Source: Streptomyces sp. CB03234 (GTDB lineage: Bacteria; Actinomycetota; Actinomycetes; Streptomycetales; Streptomycetaceae). From it: DNA of 64,000 nt. A program made the translations under genes and the position numbers. Location: NCBI RefSeq assembly GCF_001905885.1, contig NZ_LIYH01000001.1:434001-498000 (forward strand). Reading direction: 5' to 3'. The notes beneath the pieces were generated by a model that saw nothing but the letters and a program-made list of their open reading frames with translations, did no database searches and was not told the DNA's origin. Positions 17,426 through 25,251 of this stretch are shown here, in pieces. Position 1 is the first letter of the stretch; every line of letters begins with the position of its first letter.

Positions 17426-18524
17426 GGTCTGGTACGTCGCGGCGGAATGCCCACTCCATCTTCGGCTCGGTCACCCACCGCAGCGCCCGCCGCACCGGCG
17501 GGGTGCACATCGCGGTCACCGCGGCGGCGAACACCACCGTGACGACGACCCGCCCGAGGGGCGTGTCCAGCCGGTACGCCGGGACGAGCGCCCAGTACTC
17601 CATGCCCTTCACCAGGAACCCGTGCAGCAGGTAGCCGCAGATGGTGCCCGCCCCGAGGACGGTGAACCAGGTCCGCCGGCGCGGCACCCAGGCGAGGAAG
17701 GCCGCGGTCAGCACCAGCGCGCAGCCGAACAGCGAGACCGTCATGACCGGCCCCGCCCACCAGGGCGCGTCCAGCTCCTCGGCGCTGGTGGAGCGGTAGA
17801 ACCAGCCCATCCGGATGTCGGGCGCGATCCAGTACGTGAACGCCAGCGCGCCCAGCGCGACCGGTACGGCGAGCAGCCGTGCCGCCCGGCGCCGCAGCAG
17901 CTGGAAGTGCTCGGGCTTCAGCGACAGGCCCAGGACGAAGAACGGCAGGAACTGCAGCACCCGCTGGAGGTCCAGGTCCTGGCCGATGCCGGGGGTGAGC
18001 GAGCCGAGCGCGGCGATGACCAGGGCGACGGGCAGCGGGTGGCGGATGGTGCGCCACAGGGGCGTGGACAGCCGCCAGACGAACAGCGCGATGAGGAACC
18101 AGGTGAGGTAGATGGGGTCGGTCAGGCTGATGGCCTGGTCCGGGGTGCCGCCGTACCAGCGCCGGTAGAGGGAGTACGCCACCTCGAAGACCAGGTACGG
18201 CACGACGAGGCCGGTGACCAGGCGCTTCAGCTGGTCGGGGCGTCCGGTGAAGCTCCGCGAGAAGTAGCCGGAGATCACGATGAACGCCGGCATGTGGAAG
18301 GTGTAGACGAACATGTAGAGCGCCCGCGTCGCCCGGCTGCCGTCCATGACCGGCTCCCACGCGTGCGCCACGGCCACGAGCACGATCGCCAGGTACTTGG
18401 CGTTGTCGAAGAACGCGTCCCGGCCGGGTCTGTCCGTCCCGCGCTCGCGGGTGCTCGTGGTGGTCTCGGGCTCCCGGACCGGCGGGAGCAGGGCCTGCTG
18501 ATTTCCATGCGGAGCCTGGAACAT
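17412..18524 (-). CDS. Membrane acyltransferase family 3
   Basis: 370 residues with about ten transmembrane helices. The AT3 motif FDNAKYLAIVLVAVAHAWEP contains the catalytic-type His in the first helix, and YTFHMPAFIVISGYFSRS is the second conserved block. These integral-membrane enzymes transfer acetyl or other acyl groups from the cytoplasm onto exported glycans, lipids or antibiotics; the acceptor is unknown. The ATG at 18522-18524 (MFQAPHGN) is used; earlier starts would add sequence with no conserved features. The final 14 bases overlap the end of the HD-domain gene. A roughly 400-bp gap with unusually low GC lies upstream. Confidence 0.85.
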   Translation of the reverse strand: MFQAPHGNQQALLPPVREPETTTSTRERGTDRPGRDAFFDNAKYLAIVLVAVAHAWEPVMDGSRATRALYMFVYTFHMPAFIVISGYFSRSFTGRPDQLKRLVTGLVVPYLVFEVAYSLYRRWYGGTPDQAISLTDPIYLTWFLIALFVWRLSTPLWRTIRHPLPVALVIAALGSLTPGIGQDLDLQRVLQFLPFFVLGLSLKPEHFQLLRRRAARLLAVPVALGALAFTYWIAPDIRMGWFYRSTSAEELDAPWWAGPVMTVSLFGCALVLTAAFLAWVPRRRTWFTVLGAGTICGYLLHGFLVKGMEYWALVPAYRLDTPLGRVVVTVVFAAAVTAMCTPPVRRALRWVTEPKMEWAFRRDVPDLSRR

Positions 18525-18923
18525 TTGAGGCACCCTAGCGACGCCTCCACCAATTCGTAAAACCCGCTGTGCGGCCCTCGTATTCGTATCTGACACCACC
18601 CCCAACCGCCACCTATGCCCCAATTAATCCCCCTTATATGGGGCATATTGCCACGCTGTCTTTGACGGAGAATTACTCGCCGGACACGCTGCGAATTTCC
18701 TGTGACCACTCTGTGTGCGACACGAAACGATCGCATTGAATTCGTAGTCTGCTTTTCCGCCCGCCGCCCGGCCTGGTCAGGGCCGCGGCGCGTGCTTGTG
18801 TGAACGATGTGTCAGCGGCCCTCACACGTGGGGATGTTGGTGGCACGATGGAGCCAACGGGGGGCGCCGGGCCGCGCACCCCGGGGCCGGCAAGGCGGAC
18901 CGACCGAGGGTGTGTGATCAGTT
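18525..18923. promoter_or_regulatory. Low-GC intergenic region with an inverted repeat
   Basis: There is no gene in this 399-bp gap. Its centre is clearly AT-richer than its surroundings and holds TATGCCCC (18614-18621) and GGGGCATA (18640-18647) as perfect inverted arms. It must carry the promoters for the divergent acyltransferase and for the small membrane peptide. Confidence 0.45.
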
Positions 18924-19118
18924 GTGGCCATTTCACTGTCCGTGGTGCTGCTGTTGGCGATCATCCTCGTGGTGTTGATCCGTGGCGGCTCCCTCAAAGC
19001 GGGCCCCGCGATAGTCGCCGTCCTGTTCGGCTTCTTCCTCGCCTCGTCCGGCATGGCGCCGTCGATACAGCGCTTCCTCGACTCGATCGCGGCCACCATC
19101 AACCAGATCAGTTTCTGA
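18924..19118 (+). CDS. Small membrane protein of 64 residues
   Basis: A GTG at 18924 opens a frame ending at 19118. The peptide is two hydrophobic helices (SLSVVLLLAIILVVLIRGG and KAGPAIVAVLFGFFLASSG) joined by a short basic loop, followed by an amphipathic tail (SIQRFLDSIAATINQISF). The composition fits a real membrane peptide and not a chance frame, and a terminator follows at 19157. I recall similar short proteins beside tRNA genes in Streptomyces but know no function. Confidence 0.65.
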   Translation: MAISLSVVLLLAIILVVLIRGGSLKAGPAIVAVLFGFFLASSGMAPSIQRFLDSIAATINQISF

Positions 19119-19156
19119 CCGTTGCCGGCAGGTGCGCATGGGCTGAGAACGCGACA

Positions 19157-19196
19157 ACGGCCCGGGGGAAGCTCACCGAGCCTCCCACCGGGCCGT
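19157..19196. terminator. Hairpin between the small membrane gene and tRNA-Gly
   Basis: ACGGCCCGG (19157-19165) pairs with CCGGGCCGT (19188-19196), and the interior can also fold. It lies between convergent units and could serve both the peptide gene and the tRNA. Confidence 0.7.
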
Positions 19197-19203
19197 GGCC
19201 GGA

Positions 19204-19277
19204 TGGAGCGGGCGACGGGAATCGAACCCGCGTAGCTAGTTTGGAAGACTAGGGCTCTACCATTGAGCTACGCCCGC
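19204..19277 (-). tRNA. tRNA-Gly (anticodon TCC), CCA encoded
   Basis: Reading the minus strand, the acceptor arms GCGGGCG and CGCCCGC pair, the D arm is GTAGCTCAATGGTAGAGC, the anticodon stem CTAGT/ACTAG holds loop CTTCCAA, and the T arm is GCGGGTTCGATTCCCGT. The 3' discriminator T is followed by an encoded CCA. Confidence 0.96.
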
Positions 19278-19410
19278 AAGCAACGCACCGCGGGTCACAG
19301 GACCGCGGCACGAACGCATCGTCATCGTAGCGGGTCGGTCCCGGTCGTCGCACACCCCTTAAACGTGCCGACGCACCGCCGTGGGGCATGTACCCTACGT
19401 GTCGCACCGA

Positions 19411-19487
19411 CGGGGTGTGGCGCAGCTTGGTAGCGCGTCCGCTTTGGGAGCGGAAGGCCGTGGGTTCAAATCCCGCCACCCCGACCA
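19411..19487 (+). tRNA. tRNA-Pro (anticodon TGG), CCA encoded
   Basis: CGGGGTG/CACCCCG acceptor stem, D arm GGCGCAGCTTGGTAGCGC, anticodon stem TCCGC/GCGGA with loop TTTGGGA, and T arm GTGGGTTCAAATCCCGC are all present. The 3' end reads ACCA. It lies upstream of tig on the same strand. Confidence 0.96.
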
Positions 19488-19662
19488 CACCACAAGCGCC
19501 GGATCACGTGCGCAACCAAGATCACATTGTGGGCCTCATCCCGCTTGCGGTTACTATGCAAGCTGCGTGCCCGTGTGTCTCTCTGACCGGGCCGAATCGG
19601 CCGGAACCGCCTGCAAGCGGCACCGGCAGAATCCAAGAATCAGCCACCAAGGAGACCGAACC

Positions 19663-21057
19663 GTGAAGAGCGCCGTGGAGACCCTGAACCCGACCCGGGT
19701 TCGGCTCACTGTCGAGGTGCCCTTCGAGGAGCTCAAGGACAGCCTCGACGCGGCGTACAAGAAGATCAACCAGCAGGTCACGGTCAAGGGCTTCCGCAAG
19801 GGCAAGATCCCGGCTCGTGTCATCGACCAGCGGTTCGGCCGTGGTGCGGTGCTGGAGGAGGCCGTCAACGACGCCCTCCCGAAGTTCTACACCGAGGCCG
19901 TCAACGAGGCCGACGTCAACCCGCTGGGCCAGCCCGAGGTCGACATCACCGAGCTGAAGGACGGCGAGCTGCTGGCCTTCACCGCCGAGGTCGACATCCG
20001 CCCGACCATCGAGATCCCGGACTACTCCGGCATCGAGGTCACCGTCGACGCCGTAGAGGTCACCGACGAGGACGTCGAGAAGTCCGTGGAGCAGCTGCGC
20101 GAGCGCTTCGCCTCCACCAACCCGGTCGAGCGCGCCGCCGCCGAGGGCGACGTCGTCACGATCGACCTGGAGGCCAAGGTCGACGGCGAGGTCCTCCCCG
20201 ACGGTGTCGCCAGTGGCGTGCAGTACACGATCGGCTCCGGTGAGCTCCTCGACGGCATCGACGAGGCCGTGACCGGCCTGGAGGCCGGCGGCGAGGCCAC
20301 CTTCACCTCGGAGCTGAAGGGCGGCTCCGCCGAGGGCAAGGAGGCCGAGGTCACCGTCAAGGTCACCCAGGTCGCCGCCCGTGAGCTCCCCGAGCTCGAC
20401 GACGACTTCGCCCAGATGGCGTCCGAGTTCGACACCCTCGAGGAGCTGAAGGCCGACAGCCGCAAGCGCCTCGAGAACATGAAGCAGTACGACCAGGCCA
20501 CCCAGGCCCAGGAGCGCGTCCTGGACGAGCTGCTGAAGCTGGCCGAGGTGCCGATCCCCGAGAAGCTCCTCGAGGACGAGGTCAACACCCGCAAGCACAA
20601 CCTGGAGCACCACCAGCTCGGCCAGATGGGTCTGACCATCGAGAAGTACCTGGAGCTCCAGGGCAAGACCCTCGAGGAGTTCGAGGCCGAGACCCGCGAG
20701 CAGGCGGTCAAGGGCATCAAGACCCAGTTCATCCTGGACGAGCTGGTCAACAAGGAGAAGCTCAACGTCAACCAGGAGGAGCTCACCGAGCACCTCATGC
20801 GGCGCGCTGCCTCCTCCGGCATGAGCCCCGACCAGTTCGCCAAGGCCGTCGTCGAGGGCGGCCAGGTGCCGATGCTCGTCGGCGAGGTCGCCCGCGGCAA
20901 GGCCCTCGCGGTCGTCGTCGAGGCCGCCAAGGTCGTCGACACCAACGGTGAGCCGGTCGAGCTGGACGACGAGGACGAGGCCGCCGAGACGGTCGAGGCC
21001 TCCGCCGAGGAGTCCGAGGAGTCCGAGGGCAAGGGCGAGGACAAGACCGAGGCCTGA
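19663..21057 (+). CDS. tig: Trigger factor (ribosome-associated chaperone and prolyl isomerase)
   Basis: 464 residues. The N-terminal ribosome-binding domain carries the signature GFRKGKIP (residues about 44-51), the central part is the FKBP-type peptidyl-prolyl isomerase, and the C-terminal half is the helical chaperone body. A long acidic tail ([20 protein letters not shown]) is typical of actinobacterial trigger factors. The GTG at 19663 is chosen because AAGGAG precedes it and [21 protein letters not shown] is the normal N-terminus. It binds the exit tunnel of the ribosome and shields nascent chains. It is followed by a strong terminator and the ClpP1P2-ClpX protease genes, the usual order. 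Confidence 0.97.
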   Translation: MKSAVETLNPTRVRLTVEVPFEELKDSLDAAYKKINQQVTVKGFRKGKIPARVIDQRFGRGAVLEEAVNDALPKFYTEAVNEADVNPLGQPEVDITELKDGELLAFTAEVDIRPTIEIPDYSGIEVTVDAVEVTDEDVEKSVEQLRERFASTNPVERAAAEGDVVTIDLEAKVDGEVLPDGVASGVQYTIGSGELLDGIDEAVTGLEAGGEATFTSELKGGSAEGKEAEVTVKVTQVAARELPELDDDFAQMASEFDTLEELKADSRKRLENMKQYDQATQAQERVLDELLKLAEVPIPEKLLEDEVNTRKHNLEHHQLGQMGLTIEKYLELQGKTLEEFEAETREQAVKGIKTQFILDELVNKEKLNVNQEELTEHLMRRAASSGMSPDQFAKAVVEGGQVPMLVGEVARGKALAVVVEAAKVVDTNGEPVELDDEDEAAETVEASAEESEESEGKGEDKTEA

Positions 21058-21089
21058 GCCCCGGCCCCGACCCCGGCATGAACGGTCCG

Positions 21090-21126
21090 ACGGGCCCGAT
21101 CCGCACCCCCGTGCGGTCGGGCCCGT
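21090..21126 (+). terminator. Terminator after tig
   Basis: ACGGGCCCGA-T-CCGCAC and GTGCGGTCGGGCCCGT form a long stem with a CCCC loop and one bulge, 33 bases past the tig stop. Confidence 0.85.
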
Positions 21127-21202
21127 CGCCGTACGGGGCCGACGCGGGCCCGGCGCGGCGCCGGCCCGGCCCCGGCCTGCCCTTGTCGGCCCAACTACCT
21201 TG

Positions 21203-21216
21203 CGCTCCCAGCGAAC
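21203..21216 (-). promoter_or_regulatory. ClgR binding site upstream of clpP1
   Basis: On the minus strand the sequence is GTTCGC-TGGGA-GCG, an exact match to the GTTCGC-N5-GCG motif reported for the activator ClgR at the Streptomyces clpP1clpP2 promoter. A TAGGGT -10-like box lies about 40 bp downstream at 21255-21260. ClgR activates clpP1P2 and is itself a Clp substrate in S. lividans. Confidence 0.75.
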
Positions 21217-21347
21217 AGTTCGGGAACCGGGATGGCGTTGTCCGACCTGCGCGTTAGGGTCCATGAATACGAGGGCAGGCCATTACCCGCCCCCAGTACG
21301 CAACACGCTGAGACGGCCGGAGCCGTCAGAGACGAGCAGGTGGATAC

Positions 21348-21965
21348 GTGACGAATCTGATGCCTTACGCCGCGGGTGAGCCGTCCATCGGTGGTGGCCT
21401 CGGCGACCATGTCTACAACCGGCTGCTCGGCGAGCGGATCATCTTCCTCGGCCAGCAGGTCGACGACGAGATCGCGAACAAGATCACCTCGCAGATGCTG
21501 CTCCTTGCCGCCGACCCGGACAAGGACATCTACCTCTACATCAACAGCCCGGGTGGCTCGGTGACGGCCGGCATGGCGATCTACGACACCATGCAGTACA
21601 TCCCGAACGACGTCGTCACCATCGGTATGGGCATGGCGGCCTCCATGGGCCAGTTCCTGCTCACCGGCGGCAGCGCCGGCAAGCGTTTCGCGCTGCCGAA
21701 CACCGACATCCTGATGCACCAGGGCTCCGCCGGCATCGGCGGTACCGCATCGGACATCAAGATCCAGGCCGAGTACCTTCTCCGCACGAAGAAGCGCATG
21801 GCCGAGATCACCGCGCGCCACTCCGGCCAGACCGTCGAGACGATCATCCGCGACGGTGACCGCGACCGCTGGTTCACCGCCGAGGAGGCCAAGGAGTACG
21901 GCCTGATCGACGACATCATGTCTGCCGCCGCGGGCGTTCCGGGCGGTGGCGGCACCGGCGCCTGA
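21348..21965 (+). CDS. clpP1: ATP-dependent Clp protease proteolytic subunit ClpP1
   Basis: 205-residue cytosolic serine peptidase. Catalytic Ser99 lies in [10 protein letters not shown], His124 in DILMHQ, and the Asp lies near residue 171 in the RDGDRDRW segment. The oxyanion and substrate strand [19 protein letters not shown] is intact. ClpP1 forms mixed tetradecamers with ClpP2, fed by ClpX or ClpC. The GTG at 21348 gives [13 protein letters not shown], whose first residues are a likely short propeptide. The gene is about 60 bp from clpP2 and should be in one operon with it, under ClgR control through the site at 21203. The Gly-rich C-terminus ([10 protein letters not shown]) is probably disordered. 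Confidence 0.96.
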   Translation: MTNLMPYAAGEPSIGGGLGDHVYNRLLGERIIFLGQQVDDEIANKITSQMLLLAADPDKDIYLYINSPGGSVTAGMAIYDTMQYIPNDVVTIGMGMAASMGQFLLTGGSAGKRFALPNTDILMHQGSAGIGGTASDIKIQAEYLLRTKKRMAEITARHSGQTVETIIRDGDRDRWFTAEEAKEYGLIDDIMSAAAGVPGGGGTGA

Positions 21966-22028
21966 GCCGATGCGCCGTACGCCCCCACCCCCAGCCCGCC
22001 GAACGCCACCAGGATGGTGAACACCCAC

Positions 22029-22688
22029 ATGAGCAACTTCTCCGCGAGCGGCCTCTACACCGGCCCGCAGGTGGACAACCGGTACGTCGTCCCCCGCTTC
22101 GTCGAGCGCACCTCCCAGGGCGTGCGCGAGTACGACCCGTACGCGAAGCTCTTCGAGGAGCGCGTGATCTTCCTCGGCGTGCAGATCGACGACGCCTCCG
22201 CCAACGACGTCATGGCGCAGCTGCTGTGCCTGGAGTCGATGGACCCGGACCGCGACATCTCCATCTACATCAACAGCCCCGGTGGCTCCTTCACCGCGCT
22301 GACCGCCATCTACGACACGATGCAGTTCGTGAAGCCGGACATCCAGACGGTCTGCATGGGCCAGGCGGCGTCCGCCGCGGCCGTGCTGCTGGCCGCCGGC
22401 ACCCCCGGCAAGCGGATGGCCCTGCCCAACGCGCGCGTGCTGATCCACCAGCCGTCCGGCGGTACGGGCCGCGAGCAGCTCTCCGACCTGGAGATCGCGG
22501 CCAACGAGATCCTGCGTATGCGTACGCAGCTGGAGGAGATGCTGGCCAAGCACTCCACCCAGCCGATCGAGAAGATCCGCGACGACATCGAGCGCGACAA
22601 GATCCTCACGGCCGAGGACGCCCTGGCGTACGGCCTGGTGGACCAGATCGTCTCCACCCGCAAGAGCACCGCCGCGGCGGCAGCCTGA
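22029..22688 (+). CDS. clpP2: ATP-dependent Clp protease proteolytic subunit ClpP2
   Basis: 219 residues with the start at the ATG at 22029 ([14 protein letters not shown]). GGTGA lies 8 bases upstream, and the length matches other Streptomyces ClpP2 proteins; an ATG at 22014 would add five residues. Ser115 in [11 protein letters not shown] and His140 in ARVLIHQ are the visible catalytic residues. The [33 protein letters not shown] region is characteristic of actinobacterial ClpP2. It is partner to ClpP1 in the mixed ring. A perfect 12-bp hairpin follows the gene, so clpX is probably transcribed mostly from its own promoter. Confidence 0.96.
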   Translation: MSNFSASGLYTGPQVDNRYVVPRFVERTSQGVREYDPYAKLFEERVIFLGVQIDDASANDVMAQLLCLESMDPDRDISIYINSPGGSFTALTAIYDTMQFVKPDIQTVCMGQAASAAAVLLAAGTPGKRMALPNARVLIHQPSGGTGREQLSDLEIAANEILRMRTQLEEMLAKHSTQPIEKIRDDIERDKILTAEDALAYGLVDQIVSTRKSTAAAAA

Positions 22689-22700
22689 CGGCCCGACCTT

Positions 22701-22730
22701 CCCTTGGCACGGTGTGAACCGTGCCAAGGG
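22701..22730 (+). terminator. Hairpin between clpP2 and clpX
   Basis: CCCTTGGCACGG (22701-22712) and CCGTGCCAAGGG (22719-22730) are perfect complements with a TGTGAA loop. It can end or attenuate the clpP1P2 transcript before clpX. Confidence 0.8.
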
Positions 22731-22824
22731 GGGCCCGAACGAGGGGCCCGGCAAGGTACCGTCGGATATGAGGCACCAGGAGCCGGCTGAACCAAGCCGC
22801 TCCCAGGCGAAGGGGAAGCACCTC

Positions 22825-24108
22825 GTGGCACGCATCGGTGATGGCGGCGACCTGCTCAAGTGCTCGTTCTGCGGAAAGAGCCAGAAGCAGGTGAAGAAGC
22901 TCATCGCAGGCCCCGGTGTGTACATCTGCGACGAGTGCATCGACCTCTGCAACGAGATCATCGAAGAGGAGCTCGCGGAGACGAGCGAGGTCCGCTGGGA
23001 GGAACTCCCCAAGCCGCGCGAGATCTACGAGTTCCTGGAGGGGTACGTCGTCGGCCAGGAGCCGGCCAAGAAGGCCCTCTCCGTGGCGGTGTACAACCAC
23101 TACAAGCGCGTCCAGGCCGGCGAGAACGGCGGCGGCGCGGGCCGTGACGACGCGATCGAACTCGCCAAGTCCAACATCCTGTTGCTGGGCCCCACGGGCT
23201 CCGGCAAGACCCTCCTGGCCCAGACCCTGGCCCGGATGCTCAACGTCCCGTTCGCCATCGCCGACGCGACGGCGCTGACGGAGGCCGGGTATGTGGGCGA
23301 GGACGTCGAGAACATCCTGCTGAAGCTCATCCAGGCCGCCGACTACGACGTCAAGAAGGCCGAGACGGGCATCATCTACATCGACGAGATCGACAAGGTC
23401 GCCCGTAAGAGCGAAAATCCGTCGATTACACGGGATGTGTCGGGCGAGGGCGTCCAGCAGGCCCTCCTCAAAATCCTCGAGGGCACCACCGCCTCGGTCC
23501 CCCCGCAGGGCGGCCGTAAGCACCCGCACCAGGAGTTCATCCAGATCGACACGACGAACGTGCTGTTCATCGTGGGTGGTGCGTTCGCCGGCCTGGAGAA
23601 GATCATCGAATCCCGGGCGGGCGCGAAGGGCATCGGCTTCGGCGCGACGATCCGCTCGAAGCGGGAGATCGAGGCGAGCGACCAGTTCCAGGAGGTCATG
23701 CCGGAGGACCTGGTGAAGTTCGGGATGATCCCCGAGTTCATCGGCCGCCTCCCGGTCATCACCTCGGTCCACAACCTGGACCGCGAGGCCCTCCTGAAGA
23801 TCCTCGTCGAGCCCCGCAACGCGCTGGTCAAGCAGTACCAGCGCCTCTTCGAACTCGACGGCGTGGAACTGGACTTCGACCGCCCCGCCCTGGAGGCCAT
23901 CGCCGACCAGGCCATCCTCCGCGGCACGGGCGCGCGCGGCCTGCGCGCCATCATGGAAGAGGTCCTCATGTCCGTGATGTACGAGGTCCCCTCCCGCAAG
24001 GACGTGGCCCGCGTCGTCATCACCGAGGACGTCGTCCACAACAACGTCAACCCCACGCTGGTCCCCAGGGTCGTCAAGGACCCGGGCCGCCACGAGAAGT
24101 CCGCGTAG
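22825..24108 (+). CDS. clpX: ClpX, ATP-binding unfoldase subunit of ClpXP
   Basis: 427 residues. The N-terminal zinc-binding dimerisation domain has Cys13-Cys16 (CSFC) and Cys35-Cys38 (CDEC). The AAA+ core shows Walker A GPTGSGKT, Walker [10 protein letters not shown], the pore loop GYVGEDVE and the RKHP-type pore motif ([10 protein letters not shown]). It recognises tagged or folded substrates, unfolds them with ATP and feeds them to ClpP1P2. The GTG at 22825 is chosen for AGGGGA upstream and because [19 protein letters not shown] is the conserved start; the frame remains open upstream without conserved sequence. A strong bidirectional terminator follows. Confidence 0.97.
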   Translation: MARIGDGGDLLKCSFCGKSQKQVKKLIAGPGVYICDECIDLCNEIIEEELAETSEVRWEELPKPREIYEFLEGYVVGQEPAKKALSVAVYNHYKRVQAGENGGGAGRDDAIELAKSNILLLGPTGSGKTLLAQTLARMLNVPFAIADATALTEAGYVGEDVENILLKLIQAADYDVKKAETGIIYIDEIDKVARKSENPSITRDVSGEGVQQALLKILEGTTASVPPQGGRKHPHQEFIQIDTTNVLFIVGGAFAGLEKIIESRAGAKGIGFGATIRSKREIEASDQFQEVMPEDLVKFGMIPEFIGRLPVITSVHNLDREALLKILVEPRNALVKQYQRLFELDGVELDFDRPALEAIADQAILRGTGARGLRAIMEEVLMSVMYEVPSRKDVARVVITEDVVHNNVNPTLVPRVVKDPGRHEKSA

Positions 24109-24120
24109 CGCATACGCACA

Positions 24121-24167
24121 CGAAAGGGCGCCCGCCCGGTTCCTCGAACCGGCCGGGCGCCCTTTCG
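24121..24167. terminator. Bidirectional terminator between clpX and the proline-rich membrane protein gene
   Basis: CGAAAGGGCGCCCG (24121-24134) pairs with CGGGCGCCCTTTCG (24154-24167), extended inwards by CCGGTTC/GAACCGG, between two convergent genes. Confidence 0.9.
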
Positions 24168-24179
24168 TGTCGCGGCCCG

Positions 24180-25109
24180 TCAGGCCTTGACGCGGACTTC
24201 CTTGCGGAGCTTGGCGGTGAGGCTCGCAGCCTCGTCCGCCGACGTGGCCTTGCCGGTCATGAGGTCCGCCATGTTCATCGGCAACGTCCAGCCGAGCGTG
24301 CTGTGGTCACCCCAGACGCACATCTGCATGCGCATCTCCTTCGGCCCGGGGTCGGTGGAGCCCTCCTCGGCCTTGACCACTGCCTCCTGGCACTTCAGGA
24401 CGGCGCCCGACAGCTCGGCCGGCTCGTAGGCCTTCGGGCTGCCGATCATCTGCGGTCCGTCGGCTTCCTTCTTGGACTCCTCCTGCATGTAAGCGAACAT
24501 CGCGTCGATGACCTTCTCCGGGTCCGCGATCTCTCCGTACACGCCCTGGAAGTTGAGCATCTTGCCCGCGAGCGGGTTGCTTTCGTTCTTGACCTGCCAC
24601 GCGGCGCCGACGGACGTGGCGTTCTTGACGCCCCACTTCTCCGCGTCCTTGAGGTCGTCCTTGGTCATGCCGTCACCCGTGTTGTTCGGGTCCTTCTTGT
24701 ACTCCGTCAGCACCGTCTCCGGCGTCACCAGCTTGTGCGGGCCGTCGTCCGCGATGTCGGCGCCCGCGCCGCCCCCGAACACGAAGTACGCGCCCACGCC
24801 GAGCACCGCGACCACCGCGACCGCGCCGATGACCCAGCCCGTCTTCTTCTTCGGGGCCGGCGGCGGGGGCGGGGGGTAGGCGCCGGGGCCGGCGCCGTAA
24901 GGGGGCTGCTGCGGGGGCTGGCCGTAGGGGCCGGGCTGCTGCGGGTAGCCGTAACCCTGCTGCGGCACGCCCTGCGGGGGCGGGGCCTGCTGGGGGTAGC
25001 CGTAGCCGGGCTGGGGCGCCTGCGGCTGCTGGCCGTAAGGACCCGGCTGACCGTACGGTCCGGGCTGCTGGGGCTGTCCGCCGTACGGGCCCGGCTGGTT
25101 GTAACTCAT
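24180..25109 (-). CDS. Membrane-anchored protein with a proline/glutamine/glycine-rich cytoplasmic head
   Basis: 309 residues. Residues 1-85 are low-complexity repeats built on GPYGQP, PGYGYPQQ and a PPPPPP run. One transmembrane helix follows at about 90-112 (TGWVIGAVAVVAVLGVGAYFVF), then an extracytoplasmic domain of about 195 residues with two Cys in the C-terminal part (LKCQEAVV, MQMCVWGD), probably a disulfide. No enzyme motif is recognised. Streptomyces encode many proteins with this head-helix-domain layout and unknown roles. The ATG at 25107 is the only start consistent with the repeat head. The gene is divergent from valS. Confidence 0.85.
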   Translation of the reverse strand: MSYNQPGPYGGQPQQPGPYGQPGPYGQQPQAPQPGYGYPQQAPPPQGVPQQGYGYPQQPGPYGQPPQQPPYGAGPGAYPPPPPPAPKKKTGWVIGAVAVVAVLGVGAYFVFGGGAGADIADDGPHKLVTPETVLTEYKKDPNNTGDGMTKDDLKDAEKWGVKNATSVGAAWQVKNESNPLAGKMLNFQGVYGEIADPEKVIDAMFAYMQEESKKEADGPQMIGSPKAYEPAELSGAVLKCQEAVVKAEEGSTDPGPKEMRMQMCVWGDHSTLGWTLPMNMADLMTGKATSADEAASLTAKLRKEVRVKA

Positions 25110-25236
25110 TAAGGGGATCCCCCATCCGAATGCTTATGCGTTCCTCACATCCTGGCCGAAACCCATGCCGCGCGGGACGGCGGGGGGCACAACCGTTACC
25201 GAACAATCCCGTTTCAGTACGCGCCTGTGACACCTC

Positions 25237-25251
25237 TAAACTGGGCCCGTG
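25237..25251 (+). promoter_or_regulatory. -10-like box immediately before valS (possible leaderless start)
   Basis: TAAACT (25237-25242) ends six bases before the valS GTG, so a normal initiation distance would put the first transcribed base at the start codon. No ribosome site is present in the gap. No clear -35 box was found. Confidence 0.45.

Noticed and set aside
19204..19487. Possible attachment site of an integrated element at the two tRNA genes
   Set aside because: No integrase, excisionase or partial tRNA copy was found nearby.
25110..25248. T-box leader for valS
   Set aside because: The gap is too short, with no specifier or T-box sequence, and the promoter lies next to the start codon.
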